Source: Coturnix japonica (lineage: Eukaryota; Chordata; Aves; Galliformes; Phasianidae). From it: DNA of 64,000 bases. The DNA lies in assembly GCF_001577835.2 (NCBI RefSeq), contig NC_029521.1, forward strand, positions 19,498,470-19,562,469, given 5' to 3'. Of the stretch, positions 48,501 through 60,500 are shown one piece after another. The notes under the pieces are model-generated. The model ran no database searches, was not told where the DNA came from, and was given only the letters and a program-made list of their open reading frames with translations. The translations under genes and the position numbers were made by a program. How positions within the stretch are numbered: the first letter of the stretch is position 1; each line of letters begins with the position of its first letter.

Positions 48501-51500
48501 TCTGGGGGTAACTGCTGGTTGGCATCAGCCTTGGGCTGGGGCATGGTGGCCTTCCAGTGGGGAGAAAGAGGTTGGATAGGAGTAGGGTGATCTGGAATGA
48601 GTTGAGTTGAGTTAGGTTGGGAGTGGTTGGGCTGGGTTGGGTTTGGTTGGGGACTATACTTTCAAAAGCCAACCCCTTCTTTTCATGTACTTCTCTGCAG
48701 GCAGCTGATGGAAAACCAGATCAGTGTGGTGGAGCGTGGTGCCTTTGATGACATGAAGGAGCTGGAGCGGCTGTGAGTGGTGGTGTGCGGGCGGGTGGCA
48801 CGGGGCAGCCAGTTCTGCTCATTGCAAGCATCCTTTACTTTTTGCATTAACCCGTAGCACATCTGTGCTGCTTGACTTCAAACAGCATCACTGATGCACA
48901 GCAGTGTGGGTAGCAAACCTATTGCTGTGTCTACAGATCTTAAAGCCCTTTCTGATGCCTTTGAGGTGAGGGGCAGGTTAAACACAAATCACTACCATTG
49001 TTATCAGCTGCGTCCTGCATGTGAACCAGGGAGCTCTAAGCTACAGTTCAGCATTCAATAAAATAGCTCAGCAGCTTAAACCACATCAAGGCTGCTCAAG
49101 CAAATATTAGGAGCTGAGTGAGCAGCAGGTTAACAGTGCAGTTAAACAGCAATCAGCATTTAACAGCTTGGAGTCCTGTCTGCATAATTGCAATATTGTG
49201 TGTAAATCTATTAATGCCCAGTTGGCTCCCATCACCTGGGAGCAGGAGCGACCCAAAGCTGTATCCTGGGTGAGACTGGCTGCTTTCCCCCCTTATCATG
49301 ACCCTTTCCTCCTTCCTACAGACGACTGAACCGCAACCAGCTGCATACCCTGCCTGAGCTCCTCTTCCAGCACAACCAGGCTCTGTCCAGGCTGTGAGTA
49401 CCTCCCTTGCCAAGGATGTGTGGGGCAGGAGGGGCAGCCCCTGGGGGAATTTGTTGTTGATTATTTTTGCCCTGTCCTAAACTTGTGGTGGCTTGGGCTG
49501 GGCGCTGAGCGTGGATGGATGCTCTACGTCTCTGGTCCCCATGCTGCCAGGATGTGGCTGTGCCTGGGGGCAATGCTGGCTGTGGCTGGTGCCAGGAATC
49601 GGTTGCCGGTGTTTAATGAAGGGTTAAACCACCGTGTGGGTTTGCCAGCGTGGGATGTGTGAAATGGTGGCCGAGAGCCAGTGATGGGCCTAGGTAATGG
49701 CAGCTGATAGCACAGGCGTTCAATTAATTATCAAATGGCATTTGTTGAGCTCAGCTGTGCCGTAGCACGGCGCCAGCAACGGCCCATCCTCCAGCCGCCC
49801 GTTGTGCAACAAAAACACTGCAAAACATTAATGTTTCCATTGAGTTCTGCAGCCTCCTGCACTAGGCGGTACCGGGTCCCTGGAGCATCCCTTGGGGAGC
49901 AGGGGACCTGCTGCTGGCTCTTCTGGCGGCTTTGTTACTCAGGACTGTGCTGGGGACGGCAGGGAAGGGGTGCCCAGTGCAGAGCTCGTCTAGACGCCCA
50001 GTCACGCTGCCTTAGCGGGAGGTGAGATCTGAAACCGTGCTGCTGCAGTGATGCTGGAGGTCATAAGGACACTTTGAAACTGCAGCAAGCATGGCTTGGG
50101 CTGTGGGGGTATGAGTCAGTGGGGAATGGGTTCAAGGTAAATTGAAATTGGCTCTGCTTGAGCTGAAATCGGAGCCTCTCCGCCAGGCTCTGTGCTTATT
50201 GACCTTATGAAATGGATCTGGGGTGGCCCCACCACCCCCTCCCTGTCCCTGGCCATACAATGGCCATGGGGATCTCTTGCAGGCACAGAGAGGAGAACCT
50301 TGCTCAGGTCAGGATGGAGGGAGACTTCTTCCACCTCCTGAATCATGGCATCAAAACTGAACCCAGTTTGGTGGTGCTTTGTGGGCTCCCAGCTCTCCAC
50401 AAGCTGCAATGAGTTGCTCAGATCTGGGCTGTAGAGATCATTTGTTCATCAAGATAATGGATGGGTTGGGGGTTTGGATGCAGAGAGCTGTGTGTGGGGC
50501 TGGATCCTGCCCTGGTGCCCCCAGGGTGGTTCCAGGGGAAGTGGCAGCAAAAGGGCCATGCAGGACCCATGGTGGCAAGGGATGCTGCATGGCCTCCCTT
50601 ATCCCTGCCCGCCCTAACGAGCGGACAGCTCATTAAGCAGCGCCTCTGGCTGGAAATGGCACTGATCTGAGGTTTTGCTGGAGTGCGCCTGACCCAGGTG
50701 ACCCCATCTCAAACCGGGTTTAATTAAACTGTCAGCGCCGGACGGAAGAACAAAGCGCGGCAGGCTGGGGGTGCGTCTCCCGCAAAGTGGCGACCTGATA
50801 AAACATGCATCTTTGCTTCCAATGGGGAAAATCACCCAGGCAAGAAGGTGACCTCTGCAGCTGGGTGCTCTGATAGAGGAAGGGGCATTGCAGTGAGCTA
50901 TGGGGCAGTTCCTCGCTGCCACTCCTGTGTCTGGCCCCAACACAGCCCAAATTGCCCCTTTGAAGGCAGGCAGGGAAAAAATCAGGCGATGATAAATAAC
51001 TTGAGAAAATGCAAATTGCCTCCTTCAGAAGGAGACCGCGACTGTGCAGGAGGAAGCTGTGAGCTGCATAGTAGCAAAACAGGGTGACAAGTGAAAAAGG
51101 AGCTGTCGGAGGAAGGGATAACAAAGCGGGCCCCGCTCGGATGGGGCTGGCTGTGCGTGGGAGGCGTTGCTTGCGAGACTGCACCAGTGACCGCTTCTCA
51201 GAAACCCTGGGTGGGAGAGATGGAGAAACATTGGGGTGAGGTGGTGTGCCCCGATGTCGTTGTCCGGGTGCAGGGGACGCTGTGCAGTATGGCCGCTCCG
51301 GGTGCTGGATCCCCCTGTGCTCTCCGACAAAGACCCTTCTGTCGGGGACAGAGCAGGGCTGGGGGGGGTTGGGCTGGGATACGTCCCCCCGAATACCAAT
51401 CAGGAGGGGAATGGCTGAGGGGGCTGTGGGGTCTATGTGAGGCAGGACTCCCCCCCCCGCCAGCTGGGGAGGGGGAAAAGAGGCCCCGCCGCAGCCCCCA

Positions 51501-54500
51501 GGAACAAAGAGTCAGTGTGGCTCGTGACAGCTCTAAGGAAACGCGGGGAAACAAATGTGCCACTAATAGGTGGGGAGGTGACCTCGCAGGGATGCTGCCA
51601 GGCAGGCGGCGAGGGGCTGCTGTGGTGCCCCGGCGCTTCCCACCCTCATGCTGGCACCGTGCTCACCCCTCAGTTCTACCACACTGCCTCTCAGCACTGG
51701 TACACAGCTCGGATTTAACTTTCCCAATGCTATTAAGGCAAAGGAGATGAAGCAAGAGGGCCCCTCTGTGTGTTGTCCCATGCAGGGCAGCCCTGCTCAC
51801 CTCCCTGCCCCAGCAAATGGGAATCTACCTCCAAGGAAAATGAGCGGACAGCAAAGACCTGTCTTCCCAGTGCTGGGTGCATGGGAGCACTGCATGTTGC
51901 AGCCCTCGCTGCCTGCACTGTTCCCCATGTCACCTTTGTTCCTCTGAAAGAGTTAAAAAGTGCTCTCAGGAGCGGATCCCTTTGTCTGTGAGTTTTGGTG
52001 GCAGAAGAAAGGCATTTCCTCCCTCCTGCTTTAATGGCTCTGTTCATAGGAAGGCTCAAAGCAATTTTAAAGCATTGTGAGCAGAATTTTCCTTTGGTAG
52101 TTTGATTTCCAGGACATGAGAGAAAGGAGCATTGTGTGGTGCTTTTAATGGAGATGGTAACTCAGTGCCCCGGCACGCATATCCCGCAGATGTGGTTGGT
52201 GATGTGTCGTGTATGGGGGTGGGTTTGGGGAGGTGTAGGCTGGTTCTTTGGCTGTGCTAAATGAATGATCATCCCAGGCTTATCCTCACTTAACCAGCCA
52301 GATATCGACCGCCGTAGTCCCCCATAAGAGCTGTGGATTACAGGGTCATACCCACCCCCTCCCGCAGGTTTTTGCACCTCCCTGAGGCGCCGGTCCCCGT
52401 TTGTGTGTGTATTTCGCTTCGGGACAGGAAAAGCTGGATAAATTTTTACTGCTCCCGAGGGAGCCGTTTGTAACCAAAGATGTCTCGCTCTCTTGTCCAT
52501 AAACCAGGAAATGGCGGTAGGGGCATGCAATGTGTTCCTCACCTCCCCCCACCCTCGCTCTGGTGGGAGAAGGAGTTTGGGGCAGATCTGTTCAGAGGGG
52601 AGTTGTTCAGATCCCAGGGCTGGAGGCGAGAGGTTTTCTTCAGGTGAGAGGAGCTCGGCCGTCCTTTGAGTGTTTGAGTAGTGATGGTTCCAACAGCCCC
52701 CCAAAAACCACTCTCAGCCCCCAGACCCATCCAGTGCCACTTTGGAACCTGCATCCCTGTGCACAGCAATGGGGGCTGTGGCACTCAAAGGGGCTTTTGT
52801 CCAGCCCTCAGCCCGACAGGTGGGTGGGCATCTCCCCCCCCCCCAAGCCAAGTCCTGGGCTTGGGATGCTTTTTCCCAGGGGCCAGCATTATTGTGGGTC
52901 GCCTGGGCAACAGGGTCCTGGGGGTGCGGGATGGGGACTGATCCCATTGTGGCACCCACTTGGGGTGTCTTTTAGGGGGCTCAAAGTCCAGATTTGCCAC
53001 AGGCTGCCACGTACATCCATGTGTTTTGCTGGATATGTGCTGGTCTGTGGCAGTGGCTTTTGCATACAGGATGAAAAGGGAAAAGCCAATATTCCCAATG
53101 CTCGGTGGCATTTCCATCACTTGCTCTCAGACCGGAGGCATTTCCTCATCCTGCTCCGCCTCGCTTGCTCTCTTCCCCATGGGCACAGCAGCGTGTTGCT
53201 CATTCCTGCATCCCGCAATTTCACAGCATCCCCGCAGCCGGGTGTTAATGAGATTAGACCCGAGCTTTAAGATGTCTCTCTCTATCCTTTGCCATCCAAT
53301 TACACAGCCTGCATGCTATCTGATTGCCTGCGAGAGGGGAGGACTGGCTGGGACGGGAGGATGCAGCTGGTCTTTCTGGGTATCCGAGTGGGTTTCTTTC
53401 TCTTTTTTTTTTTTCCTTTCATTTTTTTTCTCATTCTCCCCCCTTGGCTTTGAGTTGCTCCATTCGGCTTTTTCATCGCCGCTCAAGGTGGCGGCTGGGC
53501 AGAATTTGTTTAAATTAACTGCTTCAATGGTAGCGTTTGTGTGCGTTGGGCTGGGGGGAGCTCAGACAGCACCAGAATGGATGAGGGGGATTAAAGGTGC
53601 CTAATGGCTTCCAGATGGGCATCCTGGACTGGGAAACAGCCTCACAATCCAACCCCAGCTGGGGGGTTAACCAGAGAGAAAGCAAAGCTTGGCTTCTCCA
53701 GGAAGCTCCCAGTCCTGGGGAGAAAGGGTCTGGCAGGGCAGGCAGTTCCCTATCCCAACAGGACCCCATAGGGACACACAGAGCCCACTCCTTGCCTGGA
53801 GAGCAGCAGGTCCTACATTGGGGTGAGTGCAGCACTGCCAGTCCCAGCGGCAACAGCGACACGGACGGCAATCAGGGAGGAATTAAAGGATAATTAATGC
53901 CAATCCACATGGAAAATTGCTCTCGTCAAACAAACCAGATCTCTCTCTTTTTTTTTTTTTTTTTCTTTTTTTTTGACGAGCTGACAAATTGGGTTGATAA
54001 GTAGCGCCAGCGCTGACATGATATACCGAGACTTCTGCAAGTCATTTTCCTCTTGCCTGAAGGATATGGCAGTGAAAACATTAATATTCTGCAAAATCAG
54101 CATAGCAGCTCTGACAGAGTGATTCACCGGTGGCCTCACAGGGAAATCACGGCCAGGCTCTGCTCCTCCCCCATTGGGTTCCCCATCCCTTGGTGACAAC
54201 ATTGGGTTTGGTCAACCCTTTGGCTGCCCCTCGCTCTTCCAGTGTATGGTGAGTGCTGTGCAAGCAATGTGACTGGGGAAGAAACCACGGGTTTGGACAG
54301 ATGGGGAAAGGACTGGGGCTGGTGATGCAGCACAGCGCCCATCCTACAGCATGAACGGGAGCACACAGCTCTGCTGTAACACCCACACTGTCATCAGCCG
54401 CACGCGAGGTCCTTCAGCTGGGAAAAATGTAGGTCAGGGCTCCAAGGCAGGGAGCAGCATCTGGGGATGCTGGAAATGACTTAGCAGCGACACAGCCTGC

Positions 54501-57500
54501 TGTGGGATGTGGGGTTAGAGGAGATGGGTGGGCAGAATGGGATGGAGGTCACTGCGTGGGATGTGAGCGGTGCTTCTGCTTTGGGGCCCAGGCTTCAGAG
54601 ATGCTGGGAAATGAGACAGTGATCACTGGGGGATCTGGAAAAGCTGCCTCCAAGTGAGGGGAACTGCGGTGTTTGGCCTATTTAGTGCTTGTGGGAGGAG
54701 GCTAGGAGGGATTTCATCACTGCCCATGCATACCTGTGAGGGGAGAAGCCTGAATGTAAACGTGTCACTAATTCTCTTAAAAATAAATAAATAAAAGGGA
54801 AAATAAAGACAAATAGCATAAAATTGCTTGTTAGCTGGGGGCTGAGAGCAGACAAATATGGAATAGGCATAAATCCAGCTTCTGAACCAAAGAGAGCTGC
54901 TCAACACTGAGCACTCAGAGGGAAGGAGGTGGACACAGTGTCCTTTGCAGCCCGCTGCTCCCCAGTCCTCTGCCTGCAGGAATTCCTCTGCACGCTCCGG
55001 GGATCTTTGTGTTCCTGTCCATGTGGCTGGGCTTGGGTTTTGTTCTTGTTTTGTTGGGTTTTTTTTGTTTTTTTTTGTGGGTGGTTTTTTCTTTTTTCAC
55101 CCTCCAGCCTCTTCAACAAAGGCACCTATTCTCCCCTCCCACCCTGGGGAATTACACACCAAGCTGCCCTTCGACATGGCAAAAAGAAAGGCCTGGAGAG
55201 GAAGCGGTGTGTGGCTCTTTGTGTCCCTTTTGTGATGCTGCCTCACAGCGTGACCACCCAGCAGCACCAAGGTAGGGCCTGAGGTACAGCCCCTGCGGGG
55301 ACCTGGGGGTACTCCTGCCCAAGGTAACAATCTCTGTGGTCTGCACAGGGGAATGGGCAGGAAAGGGCTGTATTCCAACAGCCCTCTCAAGGCTGAGCAC
55401 TGAAGGGGGGGGTCCTCCTGCTCTGATAGCTTTAAGCATGCTAATAGGGAACAGCTCTGTCTACAGCCCGTGTTCAGCCCTCATGGATGTTTGCTCAGAG
55501 ATGCAGTGTTAAATATTTATCCTTCCCTCCTCCCCCCTCCCCCCAAAGCACACATTAACAATAGCAATCACCCCAGCCTCATCCCCCTTGCCAGGAGCAT
55601 GTGGCTCCCAGACCAGGGCAGTGAGCATTATCGTTTGTACCTGTGAATTATTGATAAGGGATAGGATAGTTCTTGCAGTGAAAAAATAATGAGGGGCACA
55701 GGCTGTTGGCAGTGCTGCTGCACATCCCTTTCCTACCTCAAAGCAGGCGGTGGGACCACTTCCCCAGCTGTGTACAGCATCTTCATGCCCGTCAGTCCCT
55801 GGATCTCAGGTATGAGGCTGGGATAAGGGGGTTCTGCACCAGCTCAGGGCTGAGCAGAGGGCTCGGTGCCCAGCTGCAGAGGGAGGTTTGTCTCCAGTTG
55901 CTGCCCTGTGCAAGGCTCTGGGATGCTGCACAGAGGCTGCAGATGGCTGGAGGGATCTTGTCGTGGCAGATTTTCTATCAGGGTGTCTTTTTAAGCCGGC
56001 CCAAAGCCCATCTTTGATGCACTTAGATGCTGAATCCCAGGGGTTTAGCAAGAGGGCATTATCATGCTCAGCCTGGCCTGGTTTGAGATTGCATCCCCTA
56101 TCCCAGCCTGGCTCTGAGCTATGCTTCTGTGGGGAATACCCAGCTTTTGCAGTAGGAGCTGTCCTGCTCCCTGCCTCCACATGCAGAAAAGGCAGCCCAG
56201 GCTGCTGGATATTAACTTTGAAGTGTGAATTTCAAACACCCTGTGAGTTTGCAGACCTGGTGCTGTTCCCCTCCTTTGCTCCCAGCTGTTTCTGTTACAA
56301 ACCTCCTGATCTCTGTATTGCTTTCAGGGGAAGAGCCCTGCACTGGCACAGCTATGAGCCAGGCTGGGCTACATTGCCCAGCAGCATCCCATGGCCCTTG
56401 GATCCATCCCAACGCTCCCACGTGCATGGGCTGCATGTGAGGATGAGCCCGAAGCCATCTGCTTTTTAGCCAGAGGGGGTGTAGGGGGGATGGCTCACCC
56501 CATGTTAGGTTGCCAGTGGGATGTTCACACTGCATGCCACCGAAAGGGCTGCAGCCTTTGTGCTTCACCAACCCCAAACCCCACTGAGAAGCAGTGCCAG
56601 AAGAATGGGCCCTTCTCCCAATTTACATCAAGCGATGTCCCAGATTTCTTCCCAGCCGCGAAGACGCATTGTTCCCTGGCAGCGTTTCAGTGGCGGAGCC
56701 GGCTAATTTGCAGCATTTTACATATCTAATATGTTGTCAGAAATGCTTTTAAATCCCTATAATATTTAATTAGGAGGCAGCTTTTGGCGTATTAAGTGGG
56801 AACGGGGCTGTCTAATTACTTACTGGTGATTTCATACCCATGAATGTAATTAAGTTGGGTAGAATCATCCAAGAGACGCAGGAGCAGGCAGAGCCCCTGG
56901 CAGACCGGGCTGTATTTTTAGCCCACATGTGTTGGAATTTGAGTGGTTTTAGGGGAAGAGACAAAGGGGTGCAGAGCAGCACCGTGCCACCACGGTGGGG
57001 GGAGTTTGCATTGCCCCTTCCCAGAGGTGGGAGCAGGGCTGGGAGCTGCCACCGCAGGAGTGCTGCTCCGGCAGGGGTGAGCCCCGGCATTGCAGCTCCT
57101 CGCTTAGCCGGGTGGCTCAGCCTGGCTGGTTTCGGGCTGCCTGGTTCAGCTTCATTCACACCTCGGAGGAATCCAGGAGGGCTGGCAGGGCTGGCTTCAC
57201 ACTTATTAGCAATTAAAAGCCTGAGAGGCTGGGAGTCAATTAGCTCTGAGCTCAGCAAACCCCGGGACAAGGCTGCTAACGAGAGGCCCAGCCAGCTCCC
57301 CACAGGGCTCGGCAGAAGAGCTGTTTGCTTTTTCATTTACGCCTTGGAGGAGCGTTGCAAGGCTGCGTGCTGCAGGGTGCAATGCTACCCTGTGCCCAGC
57401 ACGGCTCCCGGCATGGCAGAATGCCCGCACCCAGCACAGCCCAGCACGGCACGGTGTATGGGGCTGCGATGGGCACCCTGGAGCCACGTAGGCTGTGCGT

Positions 57501-60500
57501 CGGGCCGCATGCCCACTCCCCTTCCATGGGTAAGGAGCTGCTGGAACAAAGGGACGGCATGGGGAGGGGGCGGTGACAGCCAAACAGGGCGTGCGGCTTG
57601 TTATTTTGCTTGTGTTGCTATTAGAGCTGCTGCTTTTAACTTGTTTCCCCCTCTGAAGAGGCTCCAGGGTGGGTGGCAGATGTTTTGTTCCCCTCGCTCT
57701 CCCGCCCACCCTCTCCTCTATTCGTCAGCCAGCTCCTCTGTTAGCACAACACCCGCCCTCCTGCGGAGCTGAGGCCCTGTGCCTCTGTATGTGCAGCTCA
57801 GCCCACGCAGGAGCCGCTCAGCAAAACCTGGACTGCACAAACAGTGTGGACATTGCGCATCCCCATGTCCTCCTGTGCCCACGTTGAGTCCTGGCGCCCC
57901 TGGTGCACCACCACTTGCCACAGTTGCTGTTGGCACTGGGAGGCTGCATGTCGTTGCTGGCCATCCACCTGTCCCCTTGGCAGGACAATTGCACAGCTTG
58001 GAGCTGCCCAGGTTGCATGTTGGGGTGCAGCGATGGGCACATAGCGCTGTGCATCCCACCCCCACTGTGTGGCCAGGCTCATGGAGCAGCACACAGCCTC
58101 ATTGGCTGCGGGCAGGTCATGGTCTCCCCAGTACGCTGCGGGCTGCGGCACCAGGAGCCAGGAGGATAATGAGATCTTAATAGTCCAATTATAGCCCATC
58201 GATTTACTCAGTACATAATTGTCAGTGGCTGGGGCCACCTGACGAAGCTCCCGCTCCGGCTGCCAATGGGAGGATGGATGGATGCTCCCTGTACCAGCCA
58301 GCTGCTTGCCCTTCAACCTCCATAGGAGCAGCCCCATGAGGGGCAGAAAGAGGTTAGAGTTGTGGCTGGGGAAGGGGTGCCAGCATCAGGGTCACCCTGG
58401 GTTCACATCCCTCATGAGTGAGGTGGGGTTGGGGTGTGCTGCAGGTCCTTCTGCAGCAGGCTGATGGGAGGAGGGATTCTGGTTGGTGACAGTCCCTGCC
58501 AGCTGAGTGGTGGCCGTGCCCAGGTGATGCTTCCAGAAGCCACATAATCTCTTTCCTCTGTTATTAGCACCAATGCTTTGAGCTCCACTGTCCCACACAC
58601 AGCGGGTGGTGGATGGCAGCTGGCAGTGCGTAGACCCCTGCTGACCTCAGGGGTGGCACTTGGAGGCAGAGATGGTGTTGCCCCATCCCTTTGGTCCTGC
58701 TGGCAGCTGGACTGGCGGGGCCCATTAAAAATCCAGCAGCCTGACATCATGCTGGCACTGCAGGGTGCTGGCGCTGGGTGCAGCCACTTCTCACCTGCGC
58801 CTGCAGGGCTGTGTCAGGGAACCCCAGTGGGACATGGCTGTCAGCAGCTGATGTGAGTGCTGATGGGTCTATTGATCTCCTGTGATGCAGCAGGCTCGTT
58901 CTGTCCCCTTTGCAATTGCTCCTGTCATCTGTCAGGCGGTGGAGGTGGTGTGAGCTGTGCTAGTGGGGCAGCCCCTGCTGTCTGACCCTGTGCCCTGGGA
59001 CAAATGGCACACATGGGGACAGCAGGATGCATCACAGCACCGTGCTTGTGTGGCTGATGGTCCGTCCCAGGTGTCCTGGGGAGCTCATAGGCTTCTCTGA
59101 CAGGACCTCATCCAGTGCAGCACCCATAGTCTGGCGTGTGGGAGCATCTCTCCTGGTCCAAAAAGCCTGTGTAGGATATGGGGGCCCCTCCAGTGCTCAC
59201 CTCACTCACCCCAGCCAAGCTGAGGAGCCATGGCCCCGGGGATCTATGGCACGGAGATCTACGGTACAGGCGTCTATGGCATGAGGATCTATGGCACGGG
59301 GAGCCCCAAACTGGAGGCTGCCAATCCCCACAGCACTCTTGGCAGGCGGTGGGGGGCTCAGGGGCCACGGGGCCGACACCACTAGGAAGCGATTACCTCC
59401 CTGCTGCGTCCGGCCCTAATCCCCTGGCGGCGCGCAGGGAGCCAGCTCTCCAAACAAGGCTCAATCAGGTTAAAGTGTGAAGTCAGGATTAGGAGGGAGA
59501 ATGGGAGCGTGGTAATAGCCTCGGCCTCCCCGCCACCGGCCCTCTGGGCTCTGGCGGTGGAGATTAATGCAGCCAGGGTTTGTTTGCCTGAGTGGGCTCC
59601 CCACTGGGAAGTGATGTCGAACAGTTTTGCTCGGGTGCCCCGCTAAGCGTCGGGCAGGGCGGCGTGCCGGGGGGTTGGCTCCTGCTGCCGAGCCCCTGCC
59701 AGCACCGTGGGGGCTGTGCGCTGTGCCTGGCACCATGTCTGGCGCTGTGCCGCAGCGCTGCGGGGAGCCGTGTGGTCCCCGTGGCCAAGGGCTGGAGGGG
59801 CTGCGGGTGAGCCAGCTGCTGGGGGTCAGGAGGAGCGCTGGGCAGGAGTGTTGCATGGTGGCATTGGCACAGCTGAGGGTGCTGCAAGCCGTGTGACAGA
59901 GAGAGGCGAAGCCGTGCCATCTGCTGTTTCCTCGGTGCCAAAGTGTAAAGCAAACATAGCTGGGAGCGATGCAACACCAGGAGGGAAGGGGCCGTGCCTT
60001 GTTCTAGTGCTGGGCACTGAGGATCCCGCAGGCAAAGCATGTGTTTGTCATGTTGTTGTCAGCTGTGTGACTGTATGGGCAGTGAAACACGGCACTGGGC
60101 ACTGCTGAAAGCATCGCATCCAGCATCTGTCCCACTTGGCTTTGGCACCTGAGCGGCAGCATTTTGTTGGTATCTGTCACAAAAAGCTGCAAAGGGGGGA
60201 GGCCTCGCTGGGTGGTACCACCATACCAGTACCGGTACCTGTACTGATACCAGTACCGCATGCACTCACTGGAGCCTGCATCCCACAGAGTTCCTCTCCT
60301 AGCAGTTGGCTTCCAATGATGCAATGCAGTAGGAAGGAAGATGTGCATCTGGTCCCAAATAACAGCCGTGAGGTGGCTGGACATCCCACTAGTGCACTAA
60401 ATGAGCCTGTTTTCCTTGGGTTCTCCTTTCCTTTTTGCATTGTTGCAAGCAAGGCTGATGGTTCCTTCTGGAAAGGTTCCCTTCCTATAGTAAGGGTGCT

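Noticed and set aside
52530-53270. 246-codon open frame in SLIT1 intron 4
   Set aside because: No recognisable family and overlapping open frames on both strands, typical of stop-poor GC-rich DNA.
55030-55100. Poly-T/G tract as a reverse-oriented retroposon tail
   Set aside because: No SINE or LINE body adjoins it on either side; treated as simple sequence.
56840-57772. 310-codon open frame in SLIT1 intron 4
   Set aside because: Begins inside the AT-rich enhancer-like block and runs into GC-rich DNA. No motif, promoter or splice context; composition follows background.
60220-60260. Hairpin at the GTACC palindromes as a possible small RNA
   Set aside because: Stem too short and repetitive; better explained as a simple repeat.
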